5,919 nt of DNA from Microbacterium terregens (GTDB taxonomy: Bacteria; Actinomycetota; Actinomycetes; Actinomycetales; Microbacteriaceae). Within the stretch, counting starts at the first letter, position 1; each line of letters starts with the position of its first letter. The notes beneath the pieces are model-generated. The model was not told the DNA's origin and did no database searches. It worked only from the letters and a program-made list of their open reading frames with translations. Of the stretch, positions 5,679 through 5,919 are shown in pieces. Where the stretch lies: contig NZ_BAAAWH010000003.1 of assembly GCF_039534975.1 (NCBI RefSeq), forward strand, positions 1 through 5,919, in the 5' to 3' direction. A program made the position numbers and the translations under genes.

Positions 5679-5919
5679 CCGGTGACCTCTCCCAGCAGCC
5701 GGGCGTACGGGCGAACCCGGCCCGGCCGAGGACCGGCGCCACCGATCCGCCGCAGGGCACTCACCCTGCTGATCATCGTGCTGCTCATCGGCGTCCCGGC
5801 CGGCTATCTGGTGATCTCGGCGAACCAGAGCCGGGCCAGCGGCAAGGACAAGGAGGCGAAGTACTCCGCGACCGGCCTCACCGAGGGCTGGCCGTCCAAG
5901 CTCCAGCGCCGCATCATAT
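5675..5919 (+). CDS. Single-pass membrane protein, N-terminal part (cut by window edge)
   Basis: The GTG at 5675 overlaps the kinase stop in GTGA, which indicates translational coupling. The start reads VTGDLSQQPGVRANPARP. After a +1 frame change somewhere in 5690-5748 it continues RRALTLLIIVLLIGVPAGYL and VISANQSRASGKDKEAKYSA, then LTEGWPSKLQRRI to the window end. One membrane helix (ALTLLIIVLLIGVPAGYLVI, about 5757-5816) preceded by basic residues suggests a cytoplasmic N-terminus and an extracellular C-terminal domain. I do not recognise a named family. The coupling to a sugar kinase suggests a role linked to sugar sensing or uptake, but nothing in the visible part shows it. Confidence 0.75.
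   Translation, partial: MTGDLSQQPGVRANPARPRTGATDPPQGTHPADHRAAHRRPGRLSGDLGEPEPGQRQGQGGEVLRDRPHRGLAVQAPAPHH

Noticed and set aside
4009..5685. A 558-codon uninterrupted plus-strand frame across the GntR end, the spacer and the kinase
   Set aside because: Mostly Arg/Pro/His/Thr-rich nonsense. It only touches real protein for short pieces (4534-4680 and the VDADRNRVLFAP part) where indels bring the kinase into that frame.
1..5919. CRISPR array, tRNA/rRNA, insertion sequence, phage or toxin-antitoxin system
   Set aside because: No spaced direct repeats, no RNA-gene signatures, no transposase or integrase motifs and no small paired genes were seen on either strand.

Overview
The window reads as chromosomal DNA of a Streptomyces or close relative. 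GC content is very high, coding frames show near-complete G/C third positions, GTG starts are common, and the protein families match that genus. By composition and content it looks like an ordinary chromosomal sugar/polyol-use locus plus a two-component system. I see no prophage, CRISPR, transposase or RNA gene.

Layout. (1) 1-128, minus: start of a small membrane protein. (2) 316-1570, plus: NarL/DesK-type sensor histidine kinase. (3) 1650-2323, plus: its LuxR/NarL-type response regulator. (4) about 2435 (open frame to 2331)-3451, minus: Gfo/Idh/MocA oxidoreductase with the Lys...Asp-x3-His catalytic pattern of inositol 2-dehydrogenase. (5) 3552-4313, plus: GntR regulator with a HutC-type UTRA ligand domain, divergent from the oxidoreductase. 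(6) 4314-4533: non-coding block holding an operator-like palindrome, an orphan Shine-Dalgarno sequence and a Streptomyces-type dispersed repeat. (7) 4534-5678, plus: ROK-family sugar kinase (glucokinase type). (8) 5675-window end: start of a single-pass membrane protein overlapping the kinase by 4 bp.

How they fit together. The oxidoreductase, GntR regulator and ROK kinase look like one sugar or sugar-alcohol utilisation unit. The same 12-base sequence ATGTCCGGACAA, with a perfect 10-bp palindromic core, lies in the divergent oxidoreductase/GntR promoter region and again just after the GntR gene. It is the best candidate for the GntR operator. The second copy is followed by a strong Shine-Dalgarno sequence with no start codon, which suggests that transporter genes once stood, or should stand, between the regulator and the kinase. 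The sensor kinase/regulator pair is convergent with this unit and may be unrelated to it.

Data quality matters here. Almost every gene reads as intact protein only if about 38 single- or double-base indels are allowed (about one per 150 coding bases), spread evenly over genes of every function. That pattern fits uncorrected sequencing or assembly error much better than pseudogene decay. Gene limits below are therefore those of the reconstructed genes.
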